This document shows, in pieces, positions 8,319-17,480 of a stretch of DNA of 64,000 nucleotides. The translations under genes and the position numbers were made by a program. The notes under the pieces were generated by a model. It was not told the DNA's origin, did not search any database, and was given only the letters and a program-made list of their open reading frames with translations. Origin of the DNA: DASXKD01 sp963806145. GTDB lineage: Bacteria > Actinomycetota > Actinomycetes > Streptosporangiales > Streptosporangiaceae. The stretch lies in NCBI GenBank assembly GCA_963806145.1, contig CAWDXD010000005.1:180917-244916 (forward strand). The letters are read 5' to 3'. How positions within the stretch are numbered: position 1 is the first letter of the stretch; each line of letters opens with the position of its first letter.

Positions 8319-8786
8319 CTAGTGAGGCAGTCTCGCGGCCGTCTCCGCGAAGCGGTCGATCACAGGTTCCCAGCCGGAGTCGTAGTTCTCGCGCGCGGCC
8401 GCGCCGTCGGGCCGGTGCTCCCAGCCCGAGTGCACCAGCTGCACCACCGTGCTGCCGGGCCCGCCTGGTGTGAACGTCACCTCGACGCGCGTCGCCTCAG
8501 CCTCGGCAGTACCGGGATGCCAGGTGAAGGCCACGCCGTGCGGCGGCTCCCATTGGGTGACCGTCCCCCAGGCCGAGGTGGTGCCGTCCGCCATGGTCTC
8601 GACGATCGCGGCGCCGACGCCCTCGCCGAAGACAAGGTCGGCCGCATGCTCGACGCCGACCGAGTGCGTCGCCAGTGGCCACCACTCGTGAATGTGCGCG
8701 GTGAAGAGCTCGAAGGCGCGCTGCGGGGCCGCGGGGACGGTGACAGACTTGCGGACCGGCTCGACCGAGGTCACGTTGCTAGGCAT
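8319..8786 (-). CDS. SRPBCC/AHSA1-family protein
   Basis: 155 residues from the ATG at 8786, preceded by GGAGG. AHSA1-like pattern: RKSVTVPAAPQRAFELFT, then WGTVTQWEPPHGVAFTWHPG, then ATRVEVTFTPGGPGSTVVQLVHSGWE, and a closing helix. The start overlaps the stop of the ArsR gene by 8 bp, the common ArsR-AHSA1 operon in actinobacteria in which the regulator controls the pair. Ligand unknown. Confidence 0.88.
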   Translation of the reverse strand: MPSNVTSVEPVRKSVTVPAAPQRAFELFTAHIHEWWPLATHSVGVEHAADLVFGEGVGAAIVETMADGTTSAWGTVTQWEPPHGVAFTWHPGTAEAEATRVEVTFTPGGPGSTVVQLVHSGWEHRPDGAAARENYDSGWEPVIDRFAETAARLPH

Positions 8787-9135
8787 CGGTAAATTCCTCC
8801 CGTTCGTCACGCGGCTGTGGGCCGTGGCAGGCACTGTCTTCGCGGACCCGCTCGGCGTAGCGGCTCAGGGCGGCATCCCAGAAGCCATCCAGCCACGCCC
8901 TGAGCTCGCCCAGCCCGGCCGGGTCGAGCCGGTACACGTTGCGGGTGCCGAGTTCCTCGTAACTGACCAGGCCGCTGCGCCGCAGCACCGTCAGGTGCTG
9001 GGAGACCGCGGGGCGGCTCACGGGCAGCACCGCCGCCAGTTCGCCCACCGGCGAAGGGCCAGCCCGGAGGAGCTGCACGATCTGGCGGCGGGTGCGGTCG
9101 CCAAGCGCCTCAAGGACAGCTTCGTAAGTCTCCAC
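8779..9135 (-). CDS. ArsR-family winged-helix repressor
   Basis: 118 residues from a GTG at 9135; the open frame continues upstream but only this part is ArsR-like (ETYEAVLEALGDRTRRQIVQLL). The HTH is clear: SPVGELAAVLPVSRPAVSQHLTVLRRSGLVSYEELGTRNVYRL, with the ArsR/SdpR 'alpha3' residues lacking a metal-binding Cys pair, so metal sensing is unlikely. It is translationally coupled to the AHSA1-like gene. Probably autorepresses this two-gene operon. Confidence 0.85.
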   Translation of the reverse strand: METYEAVLEALGDRTRRQIVQLLRAGPSPVGELAAVLPVSRPAVSQHLTVLRRSGLVSYEELGTRNVYRLDPAGLGELRAWLDGFWDAALSRYAERVREDSACHGPQPRDEREEFTDA

Positions 9136-9265
9136 GAACCGTAAGCTGCCACGAACGAAAGAGCCTGTCAAGCCGGGCGGCCGGGCTACCGGCTTCCGGG
9201 TGCGCAGGTGAGGCCGCTCGGTGATACGGTCGGCGGCATTACGGACCGGAACAAGGAGGGCAACG

Positions 9266-10312
9266 ATGACCGCACCGCTGCAGGTGATCGCGTTGGGCTT
9301 CAGTCGTGGCGCGGGGTCTGAGGACCGGATCCTGGCAGAGGTCGACCGCCTCCGCGGCCGGGGAGTTCTTCGCCTGCTCGACATGCTTTTCGTCGGCAAA
9401 AGCCAAGACGGAACCATCGAACGGCTGACCATTGGTGACGACGAGGACTTCGGCTCGCTCCTGGCGGCAGTCGTTCCGTTTGCGAACGGCGATTCGGCAA
9501 GGCCGGCGCCAGCTGACGATCCGGCGGCCTTCGACCGGGCCGGTGCGTGGGCCCTGGCCGATTCTCTTCAGCCAGGGGCCGCCGTGGCCTTTCTGCTCGT
9601 CGAGCACCATTGGGCCGGCCCGCTTTTCGACGTCATCGCCGCGGCCGGCGGCACGCTGATCGGCGAGGGCTTCCTGACCGCCGAGACGGGGCTGGTGGTG
9701 GGCGCCGAGGTCGCCGCCATGGAGGAGGCCTCTGAGGTGATCGCCCAGGCCCAGGCTATTGAGGCCGACGCCCTGCTCACGGCGGCGGCGGCCACAGCCG
9801 AAGCGGCCGAGGCAGTGGCCGAATCGGAGCGGATCCAGTCCGCCGCTGCCGCCGACGCCGTCCGGGCGCTGATCGCCGCCGGGCTGGTGGAGGAGGCGGC
9901 CGCCCACGAGGCGGTCACGGCGCTGGCCGCGGCTGGCCTCATCGTGGCCGCCGCCGATCAGGCCGCCGCTGGCGCCGTGGCCGAAGACGCCGCCATCGTG
10001 GAAGCCGCCGACGAGGTGACCGCCGCGTCCCTCGCGGAGTCGCTGGCCACCATCGCCGCCGCCGACGAGGTCGCCGGCGAAGCGGCCGACGAAGCCGGGG
10101 AACGGATCAGGGCTGCCTCGATCACCATGGCGGAGGCCCAGGTCCTGCGCTACCTCCCCCAGCCACTCCCCTTCTCCGTCATCGCCGACAAGCTGGGCAT
10201 CTCCCGGTCGGCAGCCAAGGAGCGAGCGACACGTCTGTATAAGAGGCTCGGCGTCCACACCCGGGACGAGGCGGTCAGCCGAGCCCGCTCGCTCGGCCTC
10301 CTGCGCGGCTAG
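9266..10312 (+). CDS. DUF1269/DUF6325-like protein with Ala-rich centre and LuxR-type HTH
   Basis: 348 residues from the ATG at 9266, preceded by AAGGAGGG. Residues 1-150 resemble the DUF1269/DUF6325 fold (LQVIALGFSRGAGSEDRILAEV..., GAAVAFLLVEHHWAGPLFDVI). Residues about 150-285 are very Ala/Glu-rich with a heptad-like pattern (for example EAAAHEAVTALAAAGLI) and should be helical. The last 60 residues are a LuxR/GerE-like HTH (VLRYLPQPLPFSVIADKLGISRSAAKERATRLYKRLGVHTRDEAVSRAR segment). The domain order suggests a DNA-binding protein with a sensor or oligomerisation part; no such combination is familiar to me. It stands alone. Confidence 0.7.
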   Translation: MTAPLQVIALGFSRGAGSEDRILAEVDRLRGRGVLRLLDMLFVGKSQDGTIERLTIGDDEDFGSLLAAVVPFANGDSARPAPADDPAAFDRAGAWALADSLQPGAAVAFLLVEHHWAGPLFDVIAAAGGTLIGEGFLTAETGLVVGAEVAAMEEASEVIAQAQAIEADALLTAAAATAEAAEAVAESERIQSAAAADAVRALIAAGLVEEAAAHEAVTALAAAGLIVAAADQAAAGAVAEDAAIVEAADEVTAASLAESLATIAAADEVAGEAADEAGERIRAASITMAEAQVLRYLPQPLPFSVIADKLGISRSAAKERATRLYKRLGVHTRDEAVSRARSLGLLRG

Positions 10313-10322
10313 CTCTCGGCCG

Positions 10323-11180
10323 TCAGCCGCGGTAGGGATTCGCCGGCAGGCCCGCCACCGCCACCTGGCAGGTGAAAATCGCTCCCGCGGACCGGCCGGG
10401 GCCGGCCGCCGTGGTGATGTAGAGCGTGCGGAGATCGGGCCCGCCGAAGGCGCAGCTGGTCACGTTGGCCGCCGGGACATCCACGCTCAGCGTGAGGCGG
10501 CCGTCCGGCGCATACCGCCGGATCTCGCCGCCGCCCCACAGCGCGACCCAGACGCAGCCCTCGGCGTCGACGGCGAGGCCGTCCGGCATTACCTCGCCCG
10601 CACCGAGGCTGGCGAACGTGCGGCGGTTCGCGATGGCGCCCGTGCCGGGCTCGTAGTCGAACAGGTCGACCCGGTAGGTGAGCGAGTCGATGTAGTACAT
10701 GCGCCGGTCGTCGGGGCTCCAGCCGATCCCGTTGGAGATGCCGGCACCGGCAACAAGCCTGGTCACCTGGTGATCGGCGGAGAGCAGGTACAGGGCACCC
10801 GCCCCCGGCGACTCATCCTCGGCCATGGTTCCCGCGAAGAATCGCCCGGCGCGGTCGCAGGCGCCATCGTTCATCCTGTTGCCCGGTCTGCCTGGCTCCA
10901 CGGCGGCGATCATGCTCAGGCTGCCGGTGCCCGGGTCCATGGCCAGGAAGCCGTCCCTGGCCGCGAGCACAAGCCCGCCCCCGGCACGGGGAGCAACCGC
11001 GCCGACCGGCTGCCCGGTGTCCCATTCGGTGTGCGTTCCATCGCCGGTCAGGCGGTGGACCCGGTGCGCCGGGATGTCCGTCCAATACAGCGCGCCGACC
11101 TTCGCGTCCCAGCAGGGGCCCTCACCCAGCGAGGCGCGGGGGACCGCAAGCTCAGTGACGTCGCTGATCACAGCCGCCAT
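10323..11180 (-). CDS. SMP-30/gluconolaconase/LRE-like lactonase
   Basis: 285 residues from the ATG at 11180. Six-bladed propeller motifs of the SMP-30 family: LGEGPCWDAKVGALYWTDI (metal-binding Glu), NRMNDGACDRAGRFFAGTM (the N-D pair), SNGIGWSPDDRRMYYIDS, and MPDGLAVDAEGCVWVALWGGG (the catalytic Asp). The fold hydrolyses sugar or aldonic lactones with a divalent metal. The gene begins 5 bp after the RidA gene, so they are co-transcribed. With the neighbouring SDR and PLP enzyme it suggests a sugar-acid or D-amino-acid catabolic locus. Confidence 0.9.
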   Translation of the reverse strand: MAAVISDVTELAVPRASLGEGPCWDAKVGALYWTDIPAHRVHRLTGDGTHTEWDTGQPVGAVAPRAGGGLVLAARDGFLAMDPGTGSLSMIAAVEPGRPGNRMNDGACDRAGRFFAGTMAEDESPGAGALYLLSADHQVTRLVAGAGISNGIGWSPDDRRMYYIDSLTYRVDLFDYEPGTGAIANRRTFASLGAGEVMPDGLAVDAEGCVWVALWGGGEIRRYAPDGRLTLSVDVPAANVTSCAFGGPDLRTLYITTAAGPGRSAGAIFTCQVAVAGLPANPYRG

Positions 11181-11185
11181 GCGAG

Positions 11186-11596
11186 TCAGCCCGCCGGCTG
11201 TCCGCCGCCGGTGCCCGGCCCAGTGCCGGGGAGCACCGCCACGCAGTCGATCTCGACCAGCATCCCGGGCAGCGGGAAGGTCACGCCCACAGTGGTCCGC
11301 GCCGGCAGCGGCCGCGGGAACGTGCCCGCGTAGACCTTGTCCATCGCGTCGAAGTCTCGCCCGTCCGCGAGAAACACACCGCACCGGACCACGTCGGCCA
11401 GTGTCGCACCGGCCGACTCGAGGACGGCCGCGAGGTTGCCGAGGGTGATCCTGGTCTGCTCCTCGATGCCAGCCCCGCTGAGGGCCCCGTCCAGGAACGG
11501 GCCCTGTCCCGACACGTAGACGAACCGGCCCTCCGCGATGATCCCGGGAGAGTACGAGCCTGCTGGCTGACTGCCCCCGACCGGCTGCTTAGCCAT
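11186..11596 (-). CDS. RidA/YjgF-family enamine/imine deaminase-like protein
   Basis: 136 residues from the ATG at 11596, which follows AAGGAT; two in-frame ATGs further upstream lack signals. RidA pattern: GSYSPGIIAEGRFVYVSGQGP, RITLGNLAAVLESAGATLADVVR, and PARTTVGVTFPLPGMLVEIDCVAVL, where R and E correspond to the conserved substrate-binding pair. Usual length of the family is 125-135. It likely clears reactive imines produced by the PLP enzyme encoded nearby, which is the family role. First gene of an operon with SMP-30. Confidence 0.9.
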   Translation of the reverse strand: MAKQPVGGSQPAGSYSPGIIAEGRFVYVSGQGPFLDGALSGAGIEEQTRITLGNLAAVLESAGATLADVVRCGVFLADGRDFDAMDKVYAGTFPRPLPARTTVGVTFPLPGMLVEIDCVAVLPGTGPGTGGGQPAG

Positions 11597-11814
11597 GGTC
11601 ACATCCTTGCCGACTGGTTTCCTCATGACGGAAAGCAATTCCTGAGCATGGCAGCTGCCCGCGTTCCACGGTACGGAACATAAGACCAGCGTACGGATCC
11701 ATGGCTAGATTTGCTCAGCAGCAGAGCCAGGCTCGCCGTGGTCCGGGCGCCCATCCTGGTTATGGGCCCTCGCGTGGGCGCGCGGGGATGCCTGGCCCGG
11801 GTAGGACGGCCGAA

Positions 11815-12583
11815 ATGCGCGGACTGCAGGGTAAGCGGGTGCTGATCAGCGGCGGCAGCAGCGGGATCGGGCTGGCCACCGCGCAACGGTTTCTGGAAGA
11901 GGGCTCGCGGGTCTTCCTCGCCGGCCTGGGCAAGCGGGAGGTCGACAGCGCCCTGGCCGGGCTCAGACCCAGTGGCGAGGTGTCCGGCGTGGCCTGTGAC
12001 GTGAGCCTTGACGGCGACGTGGCACGGATGGTGGCGGCCGCGCACCGGGCCCTCGGCGGGATCGACGTCCTCATCAACAACGCCGGCACCGCACGACGCG
12101 ATCCGTTCCTGACGATCGCGGCGGGCGACTGGGACCGGATTGTCGCGGTGAACCTGCGCGGCATGTTCCTGGTGGCACAGACCGTGAGCCGCCACATGGT
12201 GGAGCGGGGCGGCGGCGGCGTGATCATCAACATGTCATCCACGAACGGGCTGGCCGGGGAGCAGGACTACGCGCACTACAACGCGTCCAAGGGAGGTGTC
12301 CTCCTGCTCACCAAGACCATGGCCGTGGAGCTGGGAAGCCACGGCATCCGGGTGAACGCGCTATGCCCCGGGTATATCCGCACCCCCCTGAACGAGGCCA
12401 TCTCCGCTTCGCTCGGCGGGGCTGAGTTCGAAACGGCGTACGCCCGCGCGCGGATACCGCTCGGGCGGGCCGGCCGAAGCCGAGGAGGTGGCGGCCGCCT
12501 ACGCGTTCCTCGCGTCCGACGACGCCTCGTTCATCCACGGCACCGCGCTGGTCATCGACGGCGGCCAGCTCGCGGTGATGTGA
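11815..12583 (+). pseudogene. SDR oxidoreductase with a C-terminal frameshift
   Basis: The ATG at 11815 opens an SDR with TSGG-like loop ISGGSSGIG, NNAG, the catalytic serine in INMSSTNG, and YNASK. The frame then breaks near 12475 (GCCGGCCGAAG): the +1 frame continues with EAEEVAAAYAFLASDDASFI and HGTALVIDGGQLAVM and ends at 12583, exactly the normal SDR tail. Removing one base restores a full 255-residue enzyme. Without it the frame runs on to 12705 with an Arg-rich nonsense tail. Divergent from RidA-SMP-30 (about 220 bp apart), so likely the dehydrogenase of that pathway. Confidence 0.8.
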
Positions 12584-12646
12584 GGGACCCGGCCGCCGGG
12601 CGGGCTGGCCCCAGTGCGGCAGTCCTTGAAAGAGTGCGGCAGCCGT

Positions 12647-13936
12647 TCAGAAGAAGGTGTGGATCGCGTCCACGACCCGGTAGTCATCGTCGACCACGGG
12701 GATGACCCGCCACTTGTCGAACGTGGTGCAGGGGTGTGACACGCCGAAGCAGACCACCTCACCCGGCTCCAGCTCGGTACCCTCCGGTAGCTGGAGGTAA
12801 CAGTGCTGGTCATCGAGCCTGACCGCCCGCATGTCGATGGCTGGCCGCAGTGACCCATCCCGGCCCCGGATCCGCAGCGGCACCGGCAGGCCGGCGTCGA
12901 ACGCCACGTCCCGCCGGCCTGCGCAGGCCAGCGCCAGGCCGGGCTCGGGCCTGGACAGCACGTGCGCCCACAGTTCCAGTGCGGGCTCGAGCGCCAGGGC
13001 CGAGCTTGGCACCATGCCCGCGTACAAGCCGTGGTCGAAGGCGATGTAGACGCCGCTTCGCAACACCACCTCTGGCGCGGGCTGCCCCGGCCGGCCGGAC
13101 GCCAGCTCCCGCACCACGATGTCAAAGAACGCGCTCCCCCCGGCGCTGAGGATCAGCTCATCCGGCGCGAGGTCGGCTGCCAGCCGCTCGCCGAGCGAGC
13201 GCAGGTCACGGCAGTAGGCGGTGATCTTGCCGACGGTCTGCGGGCTGCGGTCGCGCCCGATCAGGCCCTCGTATCCCGCCGCCCCGGCCAGCCGCAGCGA
13301 ACCGGCCCGCGCCACGGCGCGCGCGACCTCCTCGGCCGCGGCCAGGTCGCGGCAGCCCGTGCGGCCGCCGGGGTAGCCGAGTTCCACCAGCACCGGCAGC
13401 GGCCTGGCCGGACTCGCCTGCCGCACCGCCTCGTCAAGCAGGCGGACGCCGGGCAGGCTGTCGGCGTACACGTAACAGTCGAAACCCGGGTCTGCGGCCA
13501 GCTCACCCGCCAGCCAGGCAGCCCCGGCGGGATCGGTCAGCTCGTTGGCGAGCAGCACGCGCGGAATGCCGAACGCCCGGTACACCTGCAGCTCCCCGAC
13601 CGTGGCCGCAGTGACCGCCCACGCGCCGGCCTCGAGCTGCCGGGCGAACAGCTGCGGCGCCATGGTGGTTTTGCCGTGCGGCGCGAACCTGACCCCCGCC
13701 GCCGCGCAATAGGCCGCCATGGCGCCGATGTTGTGGGCAACCGCGGGCTCCCGCAGCACCAGCACCGGCATGGTGAAGCCGGGCCCGAACAGGGACGGCC
13801 GCGCCGCGCCAAGGCTGGCGGCGCTCATCGTGGCACCGGGCGCCGGGACGCCGAATCCCTTGTCGGTCCCGGTAATCGGCCGGTCCCGCAGCTCCGCTAT
13901 GGCCGCCTCGAGACGGGGGCTAAACACCTGCGTCAT
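12647..13936 (-). CDS. PLP-dependent D-threonine aldolase / D-serine dehydratase-like enzyme
   Basis: 429 residues from the ATG at 13936. Alanine-racemase-like N-terminal barrel with the PLP lysine in RFAPHGKTTMAPQL; C-terminal D-serine-dehydratase-like domain with GVSHPCTTFDKWR, whose His and Cys bind the divalent metal in characterised D-threonine aldolases and eukaryotic-type D-serine dehydratases. The middle contains GYPGGRTGCRD. It cleaves or deaminates D-hydroxy amino acids. Proteins of this length (about 430) are often annotated as amino-acid deaminases. Neighbouring RidA would handle imine products, SDR and SMP-30 suggest a linked catabolic route. Confidence 0.85.
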   Translation of the reverse strand: MTQVFSPRLEAAIAELRDRPITGTDKGFGVPAPGATMSAASLGAARPSLFGPGFTMPVLVLREPAVAHNIGAMAAYCAAAGVRFAPHGKTTMAPQLFARQLEAGAWAVTAATVGELQVYRAFGIPRVLLANELTDPAGAAWLAGELAADPGFDCYVYADSLPGVRLLDEAVRQASPARPLPVLVELGYPGGRTGCRDLAAAEEVARAVARAGSLRLAGAAGYEGLIGRDRSPQTVGKITAYCRDLRSLGERLAADLAPDELILSAGGSAFFDIVVRELASGRPGQPAPEVVLRSGVYIAFDHGLYAGMVPSSALALEPALELWAHVLSRPEPGLALACAGRRDVAFDAGLPVPLRIRGRDGSLRPAIDMRAVRLDDQHCYLQLPEGTELEPGEVVCFGVSHPCTTFDKWRVIPVVDDDYRVVDAIHTFF

Positions 13937-14339
13937 GACTGTCCCCGGGGTAGGCGTCGCGTCGGTTGTCACCCGCAAGTAGATACCCGGCGGACGGCGC
14001 GACGGCACAGGCTTCCGCGTCCGGAGCCATCTATCCGGCCAGATCCGCGAAATTCATGGTTCGCTGTTCACGGGATTTGTTCTACCCTTCGGCCCCGTGG
14101 GGAGCGGACCGGACAGGGTCATTCAGGGGATGATCTTCCAGGCTCCGCCCGGCTGATCAAGGAGGGGCTTGGCCGGGATGCGTGGGCGGATGGCTCTCCG
14201 CGGGCATATGTCAGAGCAGGGGCTGCTATCAGAAGCGGGGCCGCCCGGCCGGGCGCTGTCGCCGTCATGTGATCGCGGGGGTTTCGCAGCCTAGGCAGCC
14301 ACAGACGGCGGCGCAGTCTGGGGCGTGAGGGGGAGAGCC
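13937..14339. other. Intergenic region without a recognisable gene
   Basis: About 400 bp between divergent genes. I see no convincing coding frame, tRNA or repeat in it. It must hold the promoters of the PLP enzyme (leftward) and of the MMPL operon (rightward). The last bases before 14340 give the ribosome-binding site GAGGGGGAGA of the MMPL gene. Confidence 0.5.
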
Positions 14340-17300
14340 ATGGGGCGCGCCTTGTACCGGATCGGTCACGGCTGCGCGGCGCACCCGCTGATCGTTCTGC
14401 TCGCCTGGATCGTACTGGCCGTCGGGCTCGTCGGCGCCATGTCGAAGGCCGGCAGCATGACCACCAACGACCTGACCCTGCCGGGCACCCAGAGCCAGCA
14501 GGCCTACGACCTGCTCGCGGAGAACTTCCCGCCTCAGCAAAACGGCTCCAACCCAATCGTCTTTCACGTCACGAAAGGCAAGATCACCGACACGGCCAAC
14601 GAGAATGCGGTGAAGGCCTCCTACAAGGCGCTGCTCAAGGCGCCCACCGTGTACTCGGCCACCGACCCGTTCGGCACCGCCTCCTCGGCGCTGATCAGCA
14701 CCGACGGGCGCACCACCTTCATCCCCGTGCTCTTGAAGATCAGCAATGGTCAGGTCACTGAGGACCTCGCCCAGCGAATCTTCGATGCCACCGCACCGGC
14801 CCAGAAGCAGGGCATCGAAGTCGCCGTAGGGGGAACCATCGGCAGCGCGCTGTCGCCCTCTCCGACGGAGAGCAGCGAGGTCGTGGGCCTGCTCACGGCG
14901 ATGCTCATCCTCGCGCTGACCTTCGGGAGCTTCGTCGCCATGGGCCTGCCGATCCTCACCGCCGTGTTCGGCCTGGCTACCGCGCTGGGCACGATCGGCC
15001 TGCTCACGCACGTGTTCACGGTTCCGGTGGTGGGGCCCACGCTGGCCACAATGATCGGGCTGGGCGTCGGCATCGACTACTCGCTGTTCCTGGTCACCAG
15101 ATACCGGGAGAACCTCGCCCACGGCCTCGATCGGCACGAGTCGATCGCCCGGGCCGTCGCGACGTCGGGCAGCGCCATCGTGTTCGCCGGCACTACCGTC
15201 ATGATCGCGCTGGTGGCACTGTCGGTCGCGGGCATCCCGCTCGTGGCGACGCTGGGTTACGTCACCGCTATCGCCGTGTTGACCGCCGTCATCGCTGCCA
15301 TCTCGTTGCTTCCGGCGGTGCTGTCGCTGCTCGGGGGGCATGTGTTCGGTGCCAAGCTGCCCACCTTTCTGCGCCCCCGTCAGAAGGGCCACGGCACCGG
15401 CTTCTGGAACCGCTGGGCGGCCACGGTGACCCGGCATCCGTGGGTCTGCGGCGCCGCCGCGCTTGCGATCCTCATTCCCCTGATCATCCCTCTGTTCTCG
15501 CTGCACCTGGGCATGGAAGACATCGGTGTGGCGCCTCAGGGCACCACTGAGCGGCAATCCTTCGATCTGATGTCCCAGGCGTTCGGCCCGGGTTACAACG
15601 GCCCACTGCTCGTCGCGGTGAAACTGTCACCGCCCGCGAAGGAAAGCCAGCAGTACCAAGATGAGTACAGCCAGGCCAAGATGCTGCAATCGGACCTGCA
15701 GGCCAAGCAGACGTCTCTCACCAACCAGTCCAGTTCGCTCAAGGCCCAGCAGGCCTCGCTCGAACAGCAACAGCAGCAACTGGAGAACCAGAAGGGGCAG
15801 CTCACCCAGCAGCAGGCGGCACTGCTCGCGCAGAAAGAAGAGCTCCTCGCCGAGGAGAGCCAGCTGCTGGCCCAGGAGGCGGCGCTCCGGCAGCAGCAGG
15901 CACAGCTCGAGCAGGAGAAGGCCGCGCTGGAGCATCAGAGCGCAGTCCTCACCGCCGAGATCAAGCAAAACCTGATCGAACGGGCCCACCTCACGGCCGA
16001 GCTCCGGCTGATCCTCGCCGCCGAGCAGCGGATCGAGACGCAGTTCGCCGCGCACAACTGCGCCGCCCACCCGGGCAAGCCGCCCTGCCCGCTGCTGGAG
16101 AGGCTGCTCGCGGGGGTGAGGCAGCGCGAGACAGCCGTCCGCGGCGCGCTGGCGGCCAACGAGGCCCAGCTGGCGCGCCTCAAGCAGCAGGCGGCCGCAC
16201 TGGCGCGGCAGGCTCAGCAACTCCAGGCCCGGGCCGCTGAGCTGCGGCAGCAGGCCACCGCGCTGCAGGCCCAGGGAACGGCGCTGCAGCAGCAGGCCGA
16301 CGCGCTCGGCGTCCAGGGGACATCGCTGCAGCAGCAGGCCGCTACGCTCCAGGCCCAGGGCGCGTCCCTGCAGCAGCAGGCCAATTCGCTGCAGGGCCAG
16401 GGTGACAGCCTGAAGGCTCAGCAGCAACAGGCGCAGAACGAGCAGAAACAGGCCCTGGCACTGCAACAGCAGCTCACCGACGAGCTCACCTACGCTGGCG
16501 GCGATGCCCGCGGTACCGACCCGCGGCTGGTGAAACTCCAGAACGCGCTCGGCACGCCGTCCGGCGTGCTCAAGGTGTCGCCGCCAACGATCAACAAGAA
16601 GGGCGACGCGGTCACGTTCACCGTGATCCCGACCACCCGGCCCGCCGACATCGCGACCGCCAACCTGGTCCAGCAACTGCGTACCTCGGTCGTCCCGCCT
16701 GCGACCGGCGACTCCGCTCATGCCAGCATCACCGCCTACGTCGGCGGGGTCACGGCAGGCAACGTCGACCTGGCCAATAAGATCTCCGCCAAGCTCTTCG
16801 AGGTCATCGCCGTGGTCCTGGCGCTGAGCTTCCTGCTGCTGCTCGTCGCCTTCCGCTCCCTGCTCATCCCGCTGCAGGCCGCCGTCACCAACCTGCTGTG
16901 CGTGGGTGCCGCGTTCGGCGTGCTGACCGCGACATTCCAGTGGGGCTGGGGATTGAGCCTGATCGGCCTGCCGAGCCCCTATGGCACCGTGCCCATCGCC
17001 AGCTATGTGCCGCTGATGATGTTCGCCGCGCTGTTCGGGCTGTCGATGGACTACGAGGTATTCCTCGTCAGTCAGATCGCGCAGCACCACGCCGCCGGTG
17101 AGGAGCCGAGGCAGGCCATCCGGTCCGGGGTCACCGCGTCGGCGAAGGTGATCGCCGCGGCGGCCATCATCATGATTGCGGTGTTCGGCAGCTTCATCAT
17201 CAACTCCGATCCCACCATCAAGCAGTTCGGCGTCGGGCTGTCGGTCGCGGTCTTGCTCGCGGGGACCATGGTGCTGCTGCTCGCGCCCGCACTTCTGGTG

Positions 17301-17480
17301 CTCTTCGGGCGCTGGACGTGGGCATTGCCGCGGTGGCTCGCGAGGGTGACTCCCCACGTCGACGTCGAGGGCGAAAGCGCGCTGGGGGAGCCGGCCGGGG
17401 TACCTGTCCCGGCGCAGGCGCCGGTTGAGGCGGCTGCAGCCCCGCCGGGTTCGGCCAGCCGTGAAAGGGACGGCCGGTGA
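14340..17480 (+). CDS. MMPL/RND transporter with a long Gln-rich coiled-coil insertion
   Basis: 1046 residues from the ATG at 14340 (Shine-Dalgarno GAGGGGGAGA). Two MMPL halves are seen: TM1 near residues 15-35, TM2-6 clustered at about 185-330 with GLGVGIDYSLFLVTRYRE (the conserved D-Y), TM7 near 375, then TM8-12 from about 815 to 985 with ALFGLSMDYEVFLVSQI. Between TM7 and TM8, residues about 440-715 form a Gln/Ala/Leu-rich coiled coil of near-repeats (LQQQAxxLQAQG), far longer than the usual extracytoplasmic domain. A CxxxxPGKPPCP segment interrupts it. Likely a lipid or peptidoglycan-precursor exporter. It overlaps the next lipoprotein gene (TGATG). Confidence 0.9.
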   Translation: MGRALYRIGHGCAAHPLIVLLAWIVLAVGLVGAMSKAGSMTTNDLTLPGTQSQQAYDLLAENFPPQQNGSNPIVFHVTKGKITDTANENAVKASYKALLKAPTVYSATDPFGTASSALISTDGRTTFIPVLLKISNGQVTEDLAQRIFDATAPAQKQGIEVAVGGTIGSALSPSPTESSEVVGLLTAMLILALTFGSFVAMGLPILTAVFGLATALGTIGLLTHVFTVPVVGPTLATMIGLGVGIDYSLFLVTRYRENLAHGLDRHESIARAVATSGSAIVFAGTTVMIALVALSVAGIPLVATLGYVTAIAVLTAVIAAISLLPAVLSLLGGHVFGAKLPTFLRPRQKGHGTGFWNRWAATVTRHPWVCGAAALAILIPLIIPLFSLHLGMEDIGVAPQGTTERQSFDLMSQAFGPGYNGPLLVAVKLSPPAKESQQYQDEYSQAKMLQSDLQAKQTSLTNQSSSLKAQQASLEQQQQQLENQKGQLTQQQAALLAQKEELLAEESQLLAQEAALRQQQAQLEQEKAALEHQSAVLTAEIKQNLIERAHLTAELRLILAAEQRIETQFAAHNCAAHPGKPPCPLLERLLAGVRQRETAVRGALAANEAQLARLKQQAAALARQAQQLQARAAELRQQATALQAQGTALQQQADALGVQGTSLQQQAATLQAQGASLQQQANSLQGQGDSLKAQQQQAQNEQKQALALQQQLTDELTYAGGDARGTDPRLVKLQNALGTPSGVLKVSPPTINKKGDAVTFTVIPTTRPADIATANLVQQLRTSVVPPATGDSAHASITAYVGGVTAGNVDLANKISAKLFEVIAVVLALSFLLLLVAFRSLLIPLQAAVTNLLCVGAAFGVLTATFQWGWGLSLIGLPSPYGTVPIASYVPLMMFAALFGLSMDYEVFLVSQIAQHHAAGEEPRQAIRSGVTASAKVIAAAAIIMIAVFGSFIINSDPTIKQFGVGLSVAVLLAGTMVLLLAPALLVLFGRWTWALPRWLARVTPHVDVEGESALGEPAGVPVPAQAPVEAAAAPPGSASRERDGR

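Noticed and set aside
15627..17357. A 576-residue antisense frame over the MMPL gene
   Set aside because: Shadow of the repetitive CAG/CTG-rich coiled-coil DNA. The sense strand encodes clear MMPL membrane segments.
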